Assembly (NCBI GenBank): GCA_019649035.1
Contig: BMAT01008375.1
Span: 76,014-119,281, forward strand
Reading direction: 5' to 3'
Source: Elysia marginata
Lineage: Eukaryota > Mollusca > Gastropoda > Plakobranchidae
DNA length: 43,268 nucleotides
Shown here: piece by piece, positions 42,571-43,268 of the stretch
Numbering within the stretch: position 1 is the stretch's first letter
How the letters are laid out: every line of letters begins with the position of its first letter
The notes under the pieces: model-generated
What the model was told of the DNA's origin: nothing
The model's input: the letters and a program-made list of their open reading frames with translations, nothing else
Database searches by the model: none
Translations under genes and position numbers: made by a program

Positions 42571-43268
42571 ACATGTATTGCAACCAGCCAAAATGATTCT
42601 TAAGTCGAAAGTGGAAGGTAGCAATGATATTAATGCATGTATTACAGAAAAGCTTATTTCCTTTACTTTCAAACACAACAAACAGAGATGCTCTATCATA
42701 CTTTTGTCTGAAGGTATAGTCGTTTGAAGTTAGACAGGGCCAGGACTTGTGAAACTTCAGATAAGCGAGAAATGGCATTTAAGCTATTAAAAGTATTATG
42801 CTCTCTTTGTTGTTCCTCGCGTTTTCAACATACCCTATGACTTATTGTTTCTTCCTGAACACTTTGAGCTAACTTAGCCATAGTTAAATTAGTAGAATCT
42901 GAATTCTGTAAATTTATTCGTTTTTCGACCTCGAACTTGTTGTTGATTTTAATAAGACGCCCACCGTGTGGTCAAGTTGTGTAGAGAGATCCTCGTGGCC
43001 TTACTACTGTTGTTTTGTTGACTATCTCAAAGCCAAGCGGTTAGCAGTAGGTCAATCCTGATTTCAAATTGTTTCTCGTTCAGCGCAAATTCCACCCGTA
43101 CATTAATTATTGATATTATTTTTTATGAAGGTAGATGAGGATTTTAGTTAATTTTTTAAAATTTTATTTTTTAATTTTTAAACACTATGTTAATCCCTTT
43201 CTGAAAATTTGTCTTCATTACTCAGCGTAACTGTGTCGCCTTGGGGCAGCGCCACTAATGCCCCAGCA
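42571..43268. other. Intergenic to window end, no feature recognised
   Basis: The minus-strand 99-codon frame at 42479-42778 overlaps the SINE and has no domain. The last 300 bases are featureless. Confidence 0.5.

Overview
The window reads as about 43 kb of AT-rich, repeat-laden genomic DNA from an animal, most likely a mollusc and perhaps a gastropod. The reasons are a single-exon class A GPCR whose TM7 (N-F-I-I-Y followed by TGRMFREELK) is of a type I associate with lophotrochozoan receptor expansions, two tRNA-derived SINEs, Penelope-like elements, and many (GA)n, (GATA)n, (ACT)n and (AAT)n arrays. Taxon assignment is inference from remembered family features; no database search was possible.

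Only one host gene is clear. It is a rhodopsin-family G-protein-coupled receptor of 355 residues (33079-34146, + strand) with its ATG immediately after a strong 3' splice site and a poly(A) signal 69 bases past the stop. No other stretch gives a convincing host exon. The other longer open frames are low-complexity microsatellite translations, chance frames, or shadows of mobile elements.

Layout: 1-9.8 kb is intergenic DNA with microsatellites. 9.8-15.1 kb is a nest of retroelement fossils: at least three Penelope-like fragments with GIY-YIG endonuclease remains (two on minus, one on plus), two inverted copies of a hammerhead-ribozyme-like tail, a DIRS-like gag-type fossil, and (GATA)n arrays, one holding an assembly gap. 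16.0-16.3 kb has the decayed end of a Tc1/mariner-type transposase. 17.5 kb carries a 153-bp block repeated in inverted orientation at 37.8 kb. 20.6-21.2 kb is the 3' end of a CR1/L2/Rex-like LINE. 21.7-28.3 kb is mostly featureless. 28.6 kb is a SINE with a tetranucleotide tail beside a (GAA)n gap. 30.5-31.5 kb (perhaps to 32.0) is an internally deleted LINE. 33.0-34.2 kb is the GPCR. 37.0-38.4 kb is an unclassified interspersed element with a GC-rich 12-bp minisatellite. 39.3-40.1 kb has two related palindromes. 42.1-42.6 kb has a 167-bp tandem duplication followed by a second SINE.

The genes do not form a pathway; this is a lone receptor gene in a transposon-dense setting. The best leads for something undescribed are the 153-bp block, whose homology ends exactly at a GTAAGT splice donor in one copy, and the paired hammerhead-like motifs. 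All coordinates and identities were counted by eye.
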